Source: a virus. Taken from it: 64,000 nt of DNA. Shown here piece after piece: positions 54,739 through 63,803 of this stretch. Below the pieces are notes generated by a model that worked only from the letters and a program-made list of their open reading frames with translations, was not told where the DNA came from and searched no databases. Location: the IMG/VR virus record IMGVR_UViG_3300021963_000041, positions 1 through 64,000 of that record; one strand, given 5' to 3'. How positions within the stretch are numbered: position 1 is the stretch's first letter; every line of letters begins with the position of its first letter. The position numbers and the translations under genes were made by a program.

Positions 54739-56106
54739 TCAAATTAACGTGTTTAATTCAGAAAATTTATTGGCCAAGGCTTTTCTTACTACCTCATCTT
54801 CATTCTGCATCAATTGCTTAGCTTCTTTACCCATTACTGTGTTTTCCGCATAGATATCAATCTTAGCTGTAGCCATATTCATCTTACTTGGGAAGGTCAA
54901 TCCATCTGGTCCGAATCGATTCTTGATAACGTGCCATCTACCAGTACCGCTAATCTTATCAGCCGTCTTACGAGATAGTGATACTACAAAGTCAGCAACC
55001 ATCACCTTAGCATACGATTCAGCAATCTTATCTGCTTCAATAACATCCTCTTCAAGAGCTGATCGGTTTGCTTGCGATGCTGTATACAAAGGTACTTGAT
55101 ATGTTCCAGCTAATCCACGCAACTCTTCATAAATGTTTCCTAGCATGATGTCATTTCGTACCGACCCCTTCACACCAGTATCTCTCAACAAGTCAGCGTA
55201 GTCAACAAGAACAACATCTGGTTTGATACCCTGCATGATACACTTATCTAGATGTGCTGATATTGTATTAACTGATGCAGTCTTAGTTGGGTAATACTTT
55301 ACAACTAACTTACCCTTAACTCCTTTGATAGCTTCAATAACCTCTTCCTGATGGTACTTTAAATCTTGAGAAGGAATACCTGAGTAGTGAGAGTCAAAGC
55401 GAGCTCCCACATAAGTCTCAGAAAGCTCTAGCGTGTAGTAAATAACATTCAGTCCTTTCTTAGCTGCATAAGCAGCAATGTTTACTAATGCCATCGACTT
55501 ACCAATACCAGCCGGAGCTACAAACACTCCCATCTCACCAGTACCCAATCCACCATCCATAATCTCATTAATCACATCCCACGGTGTCTCAATGGTGTTT
55601 CGTTTATTCTCAACAAAACGCAAAGCAATGTCATCAATGTAATCGTGACCGATATTCTTATCAGCACCTGCCTTCATTGCCTCATCAATACCACTTTTGA
55701 TCTCATCGTACTTCCCTGACTTGAGAAGTTCAACAGACTTCAGGATAGCTGCTTTTAGTTTTTGATTCTTACAAAAGTCTAGAGTCTTGTCTTTAATATA
55801 CTCACTATCTTCTGCATCTGCGAATTTCAAAACCTCTCGGATATTCTCTACAACGGTTGTTTTCAATAAGTCAATATCGACCTTATCCAACTCCACCTTC
55901 AACACCTCTAAAGTAGGTGGTGACTTGTATGTGTTAAAATATTCTAAGGTAGTCTTCGCAAGCCATTGAGCAGATTCAGATGAAAAGAATCGAGGATCGA
56001 TAATATCATGAACCTGCTGTAGGAAAGTTCTGTCTTTAATTAATATGGATAGGACTTTGTTTTGAAACGCTGATCCATAAAACTGTAATGTATCTTCTAC
56101 TTGCAT
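54739..56106 (-). CDS. DnaB-type replicative helicase
   Basis: 455 residues. N-terminal helical domain, then a RecA-like motor: Walker A VAPAGIGKSM, YYTLELSET (H1a region), Walker B VVLVDYADLL and YTASQANRS (H3 region) with a later Arg finger. No fused primase. Loads at the fork ahead of the family A polymerase. A promoter lies upstream at 56111-56141. Confidence 0.9.
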   Translation of the reverse strand: MQVEDTLQFYGSAFQNKVLSILIKDRTFLQQVHDIIDPRFFSSESAQWLAKTTLEYFNTYKSPPTLEVLKVELDKVDIDLLKTTVVENIREVLKFADAEDSEYIKDKTLDFCKNQKLKAAILKSVELLKSGKYDEIKSGIDEAMKAGADKNIGHDYIDDIALRFVENKRNTIETPWDVINEIMDGGLGTGEMGVFVAPAGIGKSMALVNIAAYAAKKGLNVIYYTLELSETYVGARFDSHYSGIPSQDLKYHQEEVIEAIKGVKGKLVVKYYPTKTASVNTISAHLDKCIMQGIKPDVVLVDYADLLRDTGVKGSVRNDIMLGNIYEELRGLAGTYQVPLYTASQANRSALEEDVIEADKIAESYAKVMVADFVVSLSRKTADKISGTGRWHVIKNRFGPDGLTFPSKMNMATAKIDIYAENTVMGKEAKQLMQNEDEVVRKALANKFSELNTLI

Positions 56107-56110
56107 ACTG

Positions 56111-56141
56111 TAACCTTACGAAATTTTTTCTAATCTTGCAA
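56111..56141 (-). promoter_or_regulatory. promoter of the helicase
   Basis: TTGC, 19 nt, TAAGGTTA: spacing exact, but the -7 box is weaker than consensus. Leaderless distance to 56106. Confidence 0.45.
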
Positions 56142-57173
56142 ACAATATTGATCAAGTTTCGTAGTAGTTTCTCGTAGCCACAATTCGACGTTCTTTATTG
56201 CATTAGTCATACCGTCGAGCATAAGCATCTGGTGGAATTTGATCTTAGCCAACTTGTCGGTAGGCTGCTCCATCATATCCATGATCTTCATCTTACTGCT
56301 CGTGTTGATGTTACTAACTCCAAGCTGTACAATCTCAAAGTACAATCTTAGGTCAGCTTCTGCTTGAAGTACTTTATCGTATATCTTAGCTTTGCTTTGT
56401 GCTTGAAGCTCTCTTGTATATTCGATAAAGTCATCCACAGTCATTACGTCTGTTGCTATTTTAGGAAACTTGTCTAGTAACGTCTTTGTACCAACTCCAT
56501 TTACTCCAGGAATGTTATCACTATCATCTCCAGTCAACGCTCTATACAAAGCAAAGTTCTGAGGAATGATTCCATACTGCTCAACAACGTCATCTACATA
56601 ATACATCTGTTTTTTTGTCGGACTCCAGATATGTACACGGTTATCTACTAACTGCATAAAATCTTTATCCGATGACATGATGAATACCTGAGAATCTTTA
56701 TTTGCTAGGTAATCATTGGAAAGATATGCAATGACGTCATCAGCTTCAGCTCGATCAATAACAATAGTATTAACTGGCATGATATCCAAGTACTCTGTCA
56801 ATCGCATTAACTGCTGCAGTTGGTTATCTTCTTTATCGACTGTCTCAGATCGATTCAATCGAATCTTGACTTTACGGTTTCCTTTGTAATCAGGATACAG
56901 AGACCTTCTACGTGCAGAGCCATCCTTTCCATCAAACACTATCACCAACCGAGTTGGATTGATCGCTTTGATAGCATGACCTACACTAAGTAGAAATCCT
57001 GAGATTCCTCCTACATGCTCACCGTTAGTATTTGTAACCGGACTTGCGGCATAAGCTCGTATGAAAGTGTTGAGGCCGTCAACAATCAACACTCTTGAGT
57101 TTTTGTGAACGGCCTCACTTTCATTCTGTCGTAACTTGAGCTCGTTTATTAATGCTTGGTACTTATTTATCAT
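56130..57173 (-). CDS. 5'-3' exonuclease / flap endonuclease
   Basis: 347 residues. VLIVDGLNTFIRAY and VIVFDGKDGSARR (acidic residues), RAEADDVIAYL, IMSSDKDFMQLVD, ALTGDDSDNIPGVNGVGTKTLL (helix-3-turn or H3TH) with the metal-binding Asp residues of FEN/T4 RNase H. Removes primers and supplies the missing nuclease of the phage polymerase. Overlaps the RecA gene by 1 nt. Confidence 0.92.
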   Translation of the reverse strand: MINKYQALINELKLRQNESEAVHKNSRVLIVDGLNTFIRAYAASPVTNTNGEHVGGISGFLLSVGHAIKAINPTRLVIVFDGKDGSARRRSLYPDYKGNRKVKIRLNRSETVDKEDNQLQQLMRLTEYLDIMPVNTIVIDRAEADDVIAYLSNDYLANKDSQVFIMSSDKDFMQLVDNRVHIWSPTKKQMYYVDDVVEQYGIIPQNFALYRALTGDDSDNIPGVNGVGTKTLLDKFPKIATDVMTVDDFIEYTRELQAQSKAKIYDKVLQAEADLRLYFEIVQLGVSNINTSSKMKIMDMMEQPTDKLAKIKFHQMLMLDGMTNAIKNVELWLRETTTKLDQYCLQD

Positions 57174-58321
57174 TAGTCAGTTAGCTCTTCATCATCTACT
57201 GATATCTCGTCTGGATTGATGTGATCTTGATCACGATACTTCATAACGAAGATATTGCAGATTTTATTGTAACAATATTGTTTTAGATTTTCATCTTTTT
57301 CTAACATTCCTCTCCAATCTTTGGACATGAACTTAATCTCTTCACCAGTCTCTTCATTAACTAGAGTATAGTAAGCACCTGCTTGTTTTAGTGCTCCATA
57401 GTCTTTCATCAAAGATAACCAGCTATTGTAATCGTCAATACCAGAATTGAAGTAGATGTCAAATGTAGCTTTCTTGAATGGAGGTCCCATACGGTTCTTG
57501 ATAACCTGAGCTTCTGTCTGTACTCCAATGATTTGTTCAGTCTTTCCAGATCCACTTTTCAGTTTACCAACTCCCTTTAATCGAATGCGACAGCTTGCAT
57601 GGAAACCTAAAGCCTTACCACCTGATGTAGTGTACTTGTCTCCAAACATTACTCCCATCTTCTCACGCAACTGAGATGTACATAATAATAGTACTCTCTG
57701 CTTTGCAATGATGTTTGTAATCTTACGCATTGCTTTTGACATCAAGATAGCTTTTGTAGTAGCCCAACCATCTTTTTCATAGTCAGCATCTTGTTCCACT
57801 TTTGTGGTAGCTGCTGATACAGAATCCAATGCAATTGTTACTAATCTGTCTTTTGAACTTTTGCGAACTGTCTCGATAATATTCTCGATTGCTTCAAACG
57901 CATCTTCAATTGTCTCAAGTGGCACGTATAGCATGTTAGCAACATCTACACCTACTGCACGTAAGAACTCTTCACTCAATGCATTTTCAGTATCAATGTA
58001 AACCGCAAGTCCACCTTTCTTTTGCGTATTCGCTAGTGTATGAGCTACAATCAAACTCTTTCCTGAAGCTTCCATACCCTGAAGTTCAACAATACGACCT
58101 ACTGGAAATCCACCATCAGGTCTGTTTGAGATTGCCAGGTCTAACAGAGAGGAGCCGGTACCGACCCACTCTGTTAAATCTGTTGGAGTTTCTTCCTCAC
58201 CACTTAGGAAATGCGCAGCCTTAAAGTCTTTGAACTTTTTGTTTAAGCTATCCGCTAGTAAGGAAGCTAGTTCGTCCCTTCCCGAAATTTCATCGGGTGT
58301 CTTATTAGTCTGCTTTGCCAT
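57173..58321 (-). CDS. RecA/UvsX recombinase
   Basis: 382 residues. Walker A GMEASGKSL, catalytic Glu in YIDTENALSEEF, Walker B VTIALDSVSAA, LCTSQLREKMG (L1), YTTSGGKALGFH (L2-like). Forms filaments for strand exchange, recombination-dependent replication and repair. Length (382) is close to RecA (353) and UvsX (390). Flanked by SSB and exonuclease genes as a recombination module. Confidence 0.93.
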   Translation of the reverse strand: MAKQTNKTPDEISGRDELASLLADSLNKKFKDFKAAHFLSGEEETPTDLTEWVGTGSSLLDLAISNRPDGGFPVGRIVELQGMEASGKSLIVAHTLANTQKKGGLAVYIDTENALSEEFLRAVGVDVANMLYVPLETIEDAFEAIENIIETVRKSSKDRLVTIALDSVSAATTKVEQDADYEKDGWATTKAILMSKAMRKITNIIAKQRVLLLCTSQLREKMGVMFGDKYTTSGGKALGFHASCRIRLKGVGKLKSGSGKTEQIIGVQTEAQVIKNRMGPPFKKATFDIYFNSGIDDYNSWLSLMKDYGALKQAGAYYTLVNEETGEEIKFMSKDWRGMLEKDENLKQYCYNKICNIFVMKYRDQDHINPDEISVDDEELTD

Positions 58322-58326
58322 AAGTT

Positions 58327-59106
58327 TTAGGTATTAAATAGTGAGTCAAATGCTGAAGTGATGTCGTCTGCTTTAGTAGCAGTAGTTGCTCCAGTGATTG
58401 CAGCAGCTGGCTTAGTACCATCTGTAGCTGTTTCACTTGAAGGGTCTAACCACTTCTGCAAAGCCTCAGTCATTTCTTCGTAGCTCAATTCTGTAAACAA
58501 CTCTGTGATGTTCTTTTGGTTGTTTACAATCATCTCTGCAACTTCTTTATCAGTTGTTGCTGGAGTTGTGTTTGGTTTCACACGTACTGTGAATGATGGG
58601 AAGGCTCCCTCTTTCTCTGCAGCAACGTGCTCTACAGTCAAGTCACGACCATTCATTAAGTCTGTGATATCACCATAATCTGGGTCAGCAATTACAGATA
58701 ACAACTCTGTGTAGATTTGCTTACCGAATGACCAGAACTTAACACCTTCATGTTCTGCACCACGTACAATAACTGGTACATACACTCGGAATTTAGGTTC
58801 GATCTTTTTTCCCAACTTCCAATCGTCTTTATCTCCAGACTTCTTCAACTTCTCAGCAAACTCAACAATAGGATCAGGTCGGCCATAAGAAACCGGTGAT
58901 ACCATTGTGCGCTTCCCAATCTCGTAGTGGAAGTACATTTCAATGAAAGGATTGTTTTTGTCGTGTGCGTAGGGTACGATACGTACTTGGGATTTTCCTA
59001 CTGGTGGTTTCCAAAGAAACTCGTTTGCTTTGTTTCCACCCCCGCCAGTGCTGGCTTGTTGCATAGCTTGCAGCTTTGCTTTGATTGCGTCTAGATTGAT
59101 CGCCAT
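58327..59106 (-). CDS. gp32-like single-stranded DNA-binding protein
   Basis: 259 residues. FLWKPPVGKSQVRIVPYAHDKNNPFIEMYFHYEIG matches the T4 gp32 core start; the OB fold continues to about residue 190. An acidic C-terminal tail follows a Thr/Ala-rich linker (TATKADDITSAFDSLFNT), as in gp32's protein-interaction tail. The zinc-binding Cys of T4 gp32 are absent. Promoter at 59147-59177. Confidence 0.85.
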   Translation of the reverse strand: MAINLDAIKAKLQAMQQASTGGGGNKANEFLWKPPVGKSQVRIVPYAHDKNNPFIEMYFHYEIGKRTMVSPVSYGRPDPIVEFAEKLKKSGDKDDWKLGKKIEPKFRVYVPVIVRGAEHEGVKFWSFGKQIYTELLSVIADPDYGDITDLMNGRDLTVEHVAAEKEGAFPSFTVRVKPNTTPATTDKEVAEMIVNNQKNITELFTELSYEEMTEALQKWLDPSSETATDGTKPAAAITGATTATKADDITSAFDSLFNT

Positions 59107-59146
59107 AACATTGTTTGTTTTTAATTGTTTAACTTAATTGACTCTT

Positions 59147-59177
59147 CGAATATAGGGAACTTTTCTTAAACTGACAA
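59147..59177 (-). promoter_or_regulatory. promoter of the SSB-recA-exonuclease operon
   Basis: TTGT, 19 nt, TATATTCG, leader of about 40 nt to 59106. Confidence 0.65.
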
Positions 59178-59233
59178 CTACGTGCCTAAACTTTTTTAAA
59201 TCCTCCCTGGACTCTTATAGCCTTACCTGTTAT

Positions 59234-59264
59234 ATAATATACGCAACCTTTCTCGATTAAGCAA
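59234..59264 (-). promoter_or_regulatory. second promoter upstream of the SSB operon
   Basis: TTGC, 19 nt (contains TAATCGAGAAAGG), TATATTAT. Two promoters in tandem (with 59147) over about 160 bp without a gene; nothing else is recognised there. Confidence 0.6.
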
Positions 59265-59265
59265 C

Positions 59266-59646
59266 TTATACTGCTAGCTCTTTTATTTGAATCATCTTGC
59301 AGTTGAACTCGCCATCAGCTAAAAGGAGTGTGTCCTTGTAGTTTGGCCATTCGATCGCAAACGACTTATCTAGTACGCCGTTATTTAGAACTCTAATTAA
59401 GCTGTTAAGTGCATTAATGCTATAAAAGGTATTTGTATCTTTCTTTCTGTTTATCGATATCGTATCTTTCAATCTTCTTTCGCTAGTCGATACGTTGTAT
59501 ACACAAATCACGTTGTTAGGTACCTGGACATAGGAATACACCTTCATGTTAGAAACATCGTCAGCGTTATACGCTTTGTATATCTGACCAATGCTAACAG
59601 TAAGTTTATCTACGTACGTGAATGTGCACAATAATTGTGGTCTCAT
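59266..59646 (-). CDS. hypothetical protein (126 aa)
   Basis: Beta-rich (FTYVDKLTVSIGQIYKAYN, SVQVPNNVICVYNVST-like strands). Ends right before the tandem promoters. No family recognised. Confidence 0.5.
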   Translation of the reverse strand: MRPQLLCTFTYVDKLTVSIGQIYKAYNADDVSNMKVYSYVQVPNNVICVYNVSTSERRLKDTISINRKKDTNTFYSINALNSLIRVLNNGVLDKSFAIEWPNYKDTLLLADGEFNCKMIQIKELAV

Positions 59647-59649
59647 TTG

Positions 59650-59892
59650 TTACTTCTTCTCTATCGCGTCAATCTGCTGTTTGAGTTTTGCAATCTCAGC
59701 ATCATTTTGTGCAGCTTTTTTATCTAGGTCCGCTTTCTTTTGTTTTAACGCTGCCACCTTTTGATCATCCGCAGCATTAGTAGTTGACTCAAGTTCATTC
59801 AATCTTTTGAACTTAATTTTATTCTCGCGTAAGTATGCTTCAAGCTCCTTGCGGATCAAGCTTTCTAATACGTCCAACTGTCCTTTTGCCAT
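59650..59892 (-). CDS. coiled-coil protein (80 aa)
   Basis: Lys/Ala/Asp-rich heptads in the last 45 residues (ALKQKKADLDKKAAQNDAEIAKLKQQID) make a clear coiled coil; the N-terminus is helical. Structural or accessory role unknown. Confidence 0.55.
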   Translation of the reverse strand: MAKGQLDVLESLIRKELEAYLRENKIKFKRLNELESTTNAADDQKVAALKQKKADLDKKAAQNDAEIAKLKQQIDAIEKK

Positions 59893-59926
59893 GATATCTT
59901 TTGCTAATAAATATCACGAGTTGGGA

Positions 59927-61228
59927 TTAAACGCTAAGGTTTTTGTAAGTGGTACCGTGCTTTATCTTGATTGGGAACTTCTCGAGATCAATTGCTTGAG
60001 GGATAACTTCCTCCAACAACCACGGAATCTGATCTGCTGGTGTATCGAATAGAATACTATCGTATGTGTATAGTACTGGCTTTACCTCACTATTCTCCAA
60101 TAGCTTATGCATCTTATTTAAGATAAGTACGTTTGTCTCAGTCTCATACATCTGCACAAAGTAATTGAATAATGTATATAAGGTTATGTCCTGATAATTG
60201 CTTAGTATCAGTCTTCTACCTGATATTGGACTTTCAATGTAGCCATCCTCCTCAGCCTTACTCCATAGATACTTTGCCATGTCGTTTGTCTTACTAAAGA
60301 ATGGAATGTGTAGGTATTGTTGTTGGATACCGCCATACAATTGTCTGAAGGTTCCTTCCTTAGCTTCTTCAATCTGTTCCTGAGTTGGATTATCTGTGTT
60401 ATGATAGTGACACGCTAAGTGTTCATATACATTATCGCTACCAAAGTCATAACCAATAATCTGAGCAATCAATCTTGGGTGATAAGAGTTAAAGTCAATC
60501 TCTACTAACGTACCTGGATCATATCTCGTTTGAAATACTGCTCTTGTCTCATCTTCTTTATTCAATGCTGCAAAGTTGATTCCACCAAAGCGATTACTAG
60601 GTCTTCCCGTTGTTGTGTAGAAGTTGTACTGAGTGTAGCAATACTCCTTATTCAGACTTAATGTTTGTCCAAACCGTTCTACAAACTTATCACGATTGAC
60701 ATTGATACCATTACTTTCTATACGATAGAAGGCCTCAGCTAATTCGTTTTGATAGAAGCTTAAACCAGGTTGAGTAATTTTAACCCAACTATCTTCGAAG
60801 ATTGATAATGCAATCTCTTCATGCTTGTATAGAGGTACTAAACTATTGACCTTATAGAAGTTTTGGTATTGTCTATTGTAGTGGTTTATGATAGTTGGTG
60901 TATCAGGTGTATATGGTTGGTTGGTATATAGGTAATACTGCATATTGCAATCTATAAATTGAGATACATCATAACCTACATATCTCATGCTCATACAGTT
61001 ATAGCAATATACTTTACGATCTTTTAGAAAGGATAGGTCATTGGAATTGTAGATGCCTTCAGGGTGTCCGTTGCTGATTGTTATAGTGTTACGGGTGTCC
61101 GTATCAATCAACACAAAACCAATAATCTTATTGAAGTGGTTGTGTAATCTACTATCCTCCACAATAGGATATAGGAATACAGACTGAGCTGTAAAATCCT
61201 GTAACTGCTGAATAGTATCCATAACCAT
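59927..61228 (-). CDS. second family A DNA polymerase-like protein, degenerate
   Basis: 433 residues. Polymerase motifs can be traced: RPSNRFGGINFAAL (before motif A), motif A VEIDFNSYHPRL (D245), motif B-like K290...LYGG with loss of the usual RRxxK helix, and motif C-like YTYDSILFD (D390) with YDS in place of HDE. No exonuclease motif is seen in the N-terminal 200 residues. Motif C loses one acidic residue, so polymerase activity may be weakened or specialised. Lies next to virion genes, and has its own promoter at 61234-61264. Confidence 0.65.
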   Translation of the reverse strand: MVMDTIQQLQDFTAQSVFLYPIVEDSRLHNHFNKIIGFVLIDTDTRNTITISNGHPEGIYNSNDLSFLKDRKVYCYNCMSMRYVGYDVSQFIDCNMQYYLYTNQPYTPDTPTIINHYNRQYQNFYKVNSLVPLYKHEEIALSIFEDSWVKITQPGLSFYQNELAEAFYRIESNGINVNRDKFVERFGQTLSLNKEYCYTQYNFYTTTGRPSNRFGGINFAALNKEDETRAVFQTRYDPGTLVEIDFNSYHPRLIAQIIGYDFGSDNVYEHLACHYHNTDNPTQEQIEEAKEGTFRQLYGGIQQQYLHIPFFSKTNDMAKYLWSKAEEDGYIESPISGRRLILSNYQDITLYTLFNYFVQMYETETNVLILNKMHKLLENSEVKPVLYTYDSILFDTPADQIPWLLEEVIPQAIDLEKFPIKIKHGTTYKNLSV

Positions 61229-61233
61229 ATGGA

Positions 61234-61264
61234 CAACTATACGTAACTTATTTCAATTATCAAA
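61234..61264 (-). promoter_or_regulatory. promoter of the second polymerase-like gene
   Basis: TTTG, 19 nt, TATAGTTG, ending 5 nt before the ATG at 61228 (leaderless). -7 box deviates from consensus. Confidence 0.5.
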
Positions 61265-61832
61265 CTAAAGTGATACGGGCAAACTCTAAAAAGTTTCGAA
61301 CTGCATAGTTTACACTAGGTACTCGGAGAGATGCTTTGTATAGCTCCATCTCATTGTGTGATATAATGTCCGACCTTTTGCCAGTCAACTTCCACCGAAC
61401 TACAACCGACGGATATAAACCACCATCAATTCCACCCCTCTTTCCAATAAGGTTGTATTGATCTTGATTAATTTCTATTGCATAACTCATGTCATCCTCA
61501 AGCTTCTCAACAAAGTATCTGTTATCATACCCTACAGTATAATCTTGTTCAGTAGGTATGTAGAGGTATGGTTTTGGTTCTACGTAGTTTAAAACAGTGA
61601 CATCAAAATTCTTTAAACGATCATATACGTAGTGGTCTGGATTAGTGTACAGTCTCTGCAACACACGATTACCAGGATTAGCAACTGGTCCCGTCTTAGG
61701 AACAGACCCAATAAGATGATATTCACCAACATATTCAACACCATCCAAACTAAACTCACCACCCTTCGTATAGAGATGGGTGTTGTCATTTCGACCTGGT
61801 GAAAATTCGCTGACTCTTCTATTGACTGCCAT
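61260..61832 (-). CDS. virion structural protein (190 aa)
   Basis: Beta-rich with a Gly/Pro/Tyr composition (YTKGGEFSLDGVEYVGEYHLIG, YNLIGKRGGIDGG). Overlaps the baseplate gene by 1 nt. Tail or baseplate protein by position and composition; exact counterpart unknown. Confidence 0.6.
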   Translation of the reverse strand: MAVNRRVSEFSPGRNDNTHLYTKGGEFSLDGVEYVGEYHLIGSVPKTGPVANPGNRVLQRLYTNPDHYVYDRLKNFDVTVLNYVEPKPYLYIPTEQDYTVGYDNRYFVEKLEDDMSYAIEINQDQYNLIGKRGGIDGGLYPSVVVRWKLTGKRSDIISHNEMELYKASLRVPSVNYAVRNFLEFARITLV

Positions 61833-63799
61833 TACTTATATCTCATTACTGTGTTTACTGTAGTAGTCCAATCGTTTGCTGTGATGCTATGCTCTACAGC
61901 TGTAACTTGCCAATCGTAAGCGCTTCTCACTTCGGATGGAATACGATCACTAGATACCATCTGACCAAAGGAGAAACCACCAATCCCATCTGTTGTGAAG
62001 CTAAACTCAAATGGAACAATCATACCTTTGCAATGATCATCGTCGCCAGCATTTACAGATTTTCCATAAGCTTCAATGATAGCCGACCTTGCAGCTGATG
62101 CTGTTGTGTCATTTACCTCCTCACCAAGATTATCAAACAATTCGGCAAACGAAGGTTTCTTTTCATTTGGTGCAGCTCCCTCACAATCACACTTTGGTGG
62201 ATCTGTTGCCGGTGGTGCTGCTAAATTCTTGTAACTGTTTCCCATTGTAAATCCTTTCAACGCATTTGCTCCACAGTTTCCTCCGGACTCTGTTTTTGCC
62301 TTTTGTTGTTTAGATCCACCCGCATACAGTGCCTGAGTTTTCATATTCTCAGTCATCTTCATATCCAGTTTCATTTCACGTAACGCAGAAGCCTTACCAC
62401 CAATGGCTTTTGATGGTACTTGATAAGCTGGAGCTGGATCATAGATTTTTGCATCTATCACAGAGATGGTTGGTACTTTCTTTGGGTCTGAGCAATCCTC
62501 ACTAGTAGACACTACTTCAAACTCCCACAAGTTTCCACAACAATCGTTAATTTTTCTCAATACGTTTTGTAGGAATGTCGTTAGTTTTGGATCGCCTCCA
62601 CTTTCAACAGAATCCAATTCAAGCATAAGAAAAACCGTATTAATCATTATGTTATCTAGTATAACCTTATTCCCCTGAATAGCTGACGCTCCTCCTCCTC
62701 CAACTGGTTTAGCTATTGTGCTGGCTTTGGACGTACCTGGAATAATACAAATTCTTGGGTCTGATGATTCTAAACTTGGGTGATTTGATATTAGCATGTC
62801 ATTGCTCGAAAGCTTTCCAATAGTGTATTTACCTCCCGTTGTAGGAATACAAAATCTATTAATTGCCGCTTCTAGTGTGGCATACGATATGTATCCTTCT
62901 GTAGCGTCAACCTCATTACCTATGACAGCACCAACTAGACCACCCTCGTACCAGCTAGAATCATCACCACCCTTATCTGTACGTTGTGGACCTAAATAGT
63001 TGTATTGTGCTATTACAGCAGTCTTACCATCTTGGCTTGCAACAGTTTGCAGGCCTGGCAAATACTTAGGTTTAGCTGTTTCAAAGTTTTCCCACAAATC
63101 ATGAAAAAACGTATACAAATCTGACTTATTTTCTACAGCGCTTTTTTCTTCTCCGTTTTCTTCGTTTTTATATTCTCGAGCACAATCTGGGCAATTATAT
63201 GTTGCTACCTTACTTCCACCAACAGCCTCTGATGCAGCTATCACCTCAATACTACAATCCCAAGTATTATCCCTAGTTAAGCTATATGAGAAGTTTGCTA
63301 CAATTCCTTGAATACCTGCGTAGTGTGTTTGTGATTCTGCTCGCTTATTCATTGCGCAAATTGCAATTGGATCGGCTGTATCCCTTCCTAGACCAATTGG
63401 ACCTAAACTCTTTGTTCCAGCTGCATCCACATTCCATCCCCATTCAACTCTACAACCCATTCCAGGAATAAAGTAGCATTTTTGCAACTCCCTAAGCTGA
63501 TCGTCTGAGAATGCTGTTAGCTTAATTGTAGCTTTTCGTGTTGTACCCAACTCACCTTGCTTTTTAACATCAACACCAGTTACTACTGGAAGTGGTCGAA
63601 CATAATTTGTTTCATAAAGAGGTCCGTTAGCTTTACTCGATAGTGTTACAAATTTACCGCCACAACCACCCGACAAGCTAGTGACATGAATCCATGGCAT
63701 GCGTTTTGCAGCCCAGGTAACACCCAACTGTGTACCACGACGATCAAGCTCAGCCTGCGTTGATCCAGGCACTGATTTTTTTCCAAAGGGACTACCCAT
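61832..63799 (-). CDS. baseplate/tail protein (655 aa)
   Basis: Long beta-rich protein with Cys clusters (YNCPDCAREYK; PPKCDCEGAAPNEKKP), a conserved-looking N-terminus (GVTWAAKRMPWIHVTSL...) and a C-terminal SFTTDGIGGFSFGQMV...VTAVEHSITANDWTTTVNTVMRY typical of the last domain of baseplate hub proteins. Downstream of a gp53/LysM-like gene, so a hub or hub-adjacent protein is likely; exact homology uncertain. Confidence 0.65.
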   Translation of the reverse strand: MGSPFGKKSVPGSTQAELDRRGTQLGVTWAAKRMPWIHVTSLSGGCGGKFVTLSSKANGPLYETNYVRPLPVVTGVDVKKQGELGTTRKATIKLTAFSDDQLRELQKCYFIPGMGCRVEWGWNVDAAGTKSLGPIGLGRDTADPIAICAMNKRAESQTHYAGIQGIVANFSYSLTRDNTWDCSIEVIAASEAVGGSKVATYNCPDCAREYKNEENGEEKSAVENKSDLYTFFHDLWENFETAKPKYLPGLQTVASQDGKTAVIAQYNYLGPQRTDKGGDDSSWYEGGLVGAVIGNEVDATEGYISYATLEAAINRFCIPTTGGKYTIGKLSSNDMLISNHPSLESSDPRICIIPGTSKASTIAKPVGGGGASAIQGNKVILDNIMINTVFLMLELDSVESGGDPKLTTFLQNVLRKINDCCGNLWEFEVVSTSEDCSDPKKVPTISVIDAKIYDPAPAYQVPSKAIGGKASALREMKLDMKMTENMKTQALYAGGSKQQKAKTESGGNCGANALKGFTMGNSYKNLAAPPATDPPKCDCEGAAPNEKKPSFAELFDNLGEEVNDTTASAARSAIIEAYGKSVNAGDDDHCKGMIVPFEFSFTTDGIGGFSFGQMVSSDRIPSEVRSAYDWQVTAVEHSITANDWTTTVNTVMRYK

Positions 63800-63803
63800 A
63801 ACC

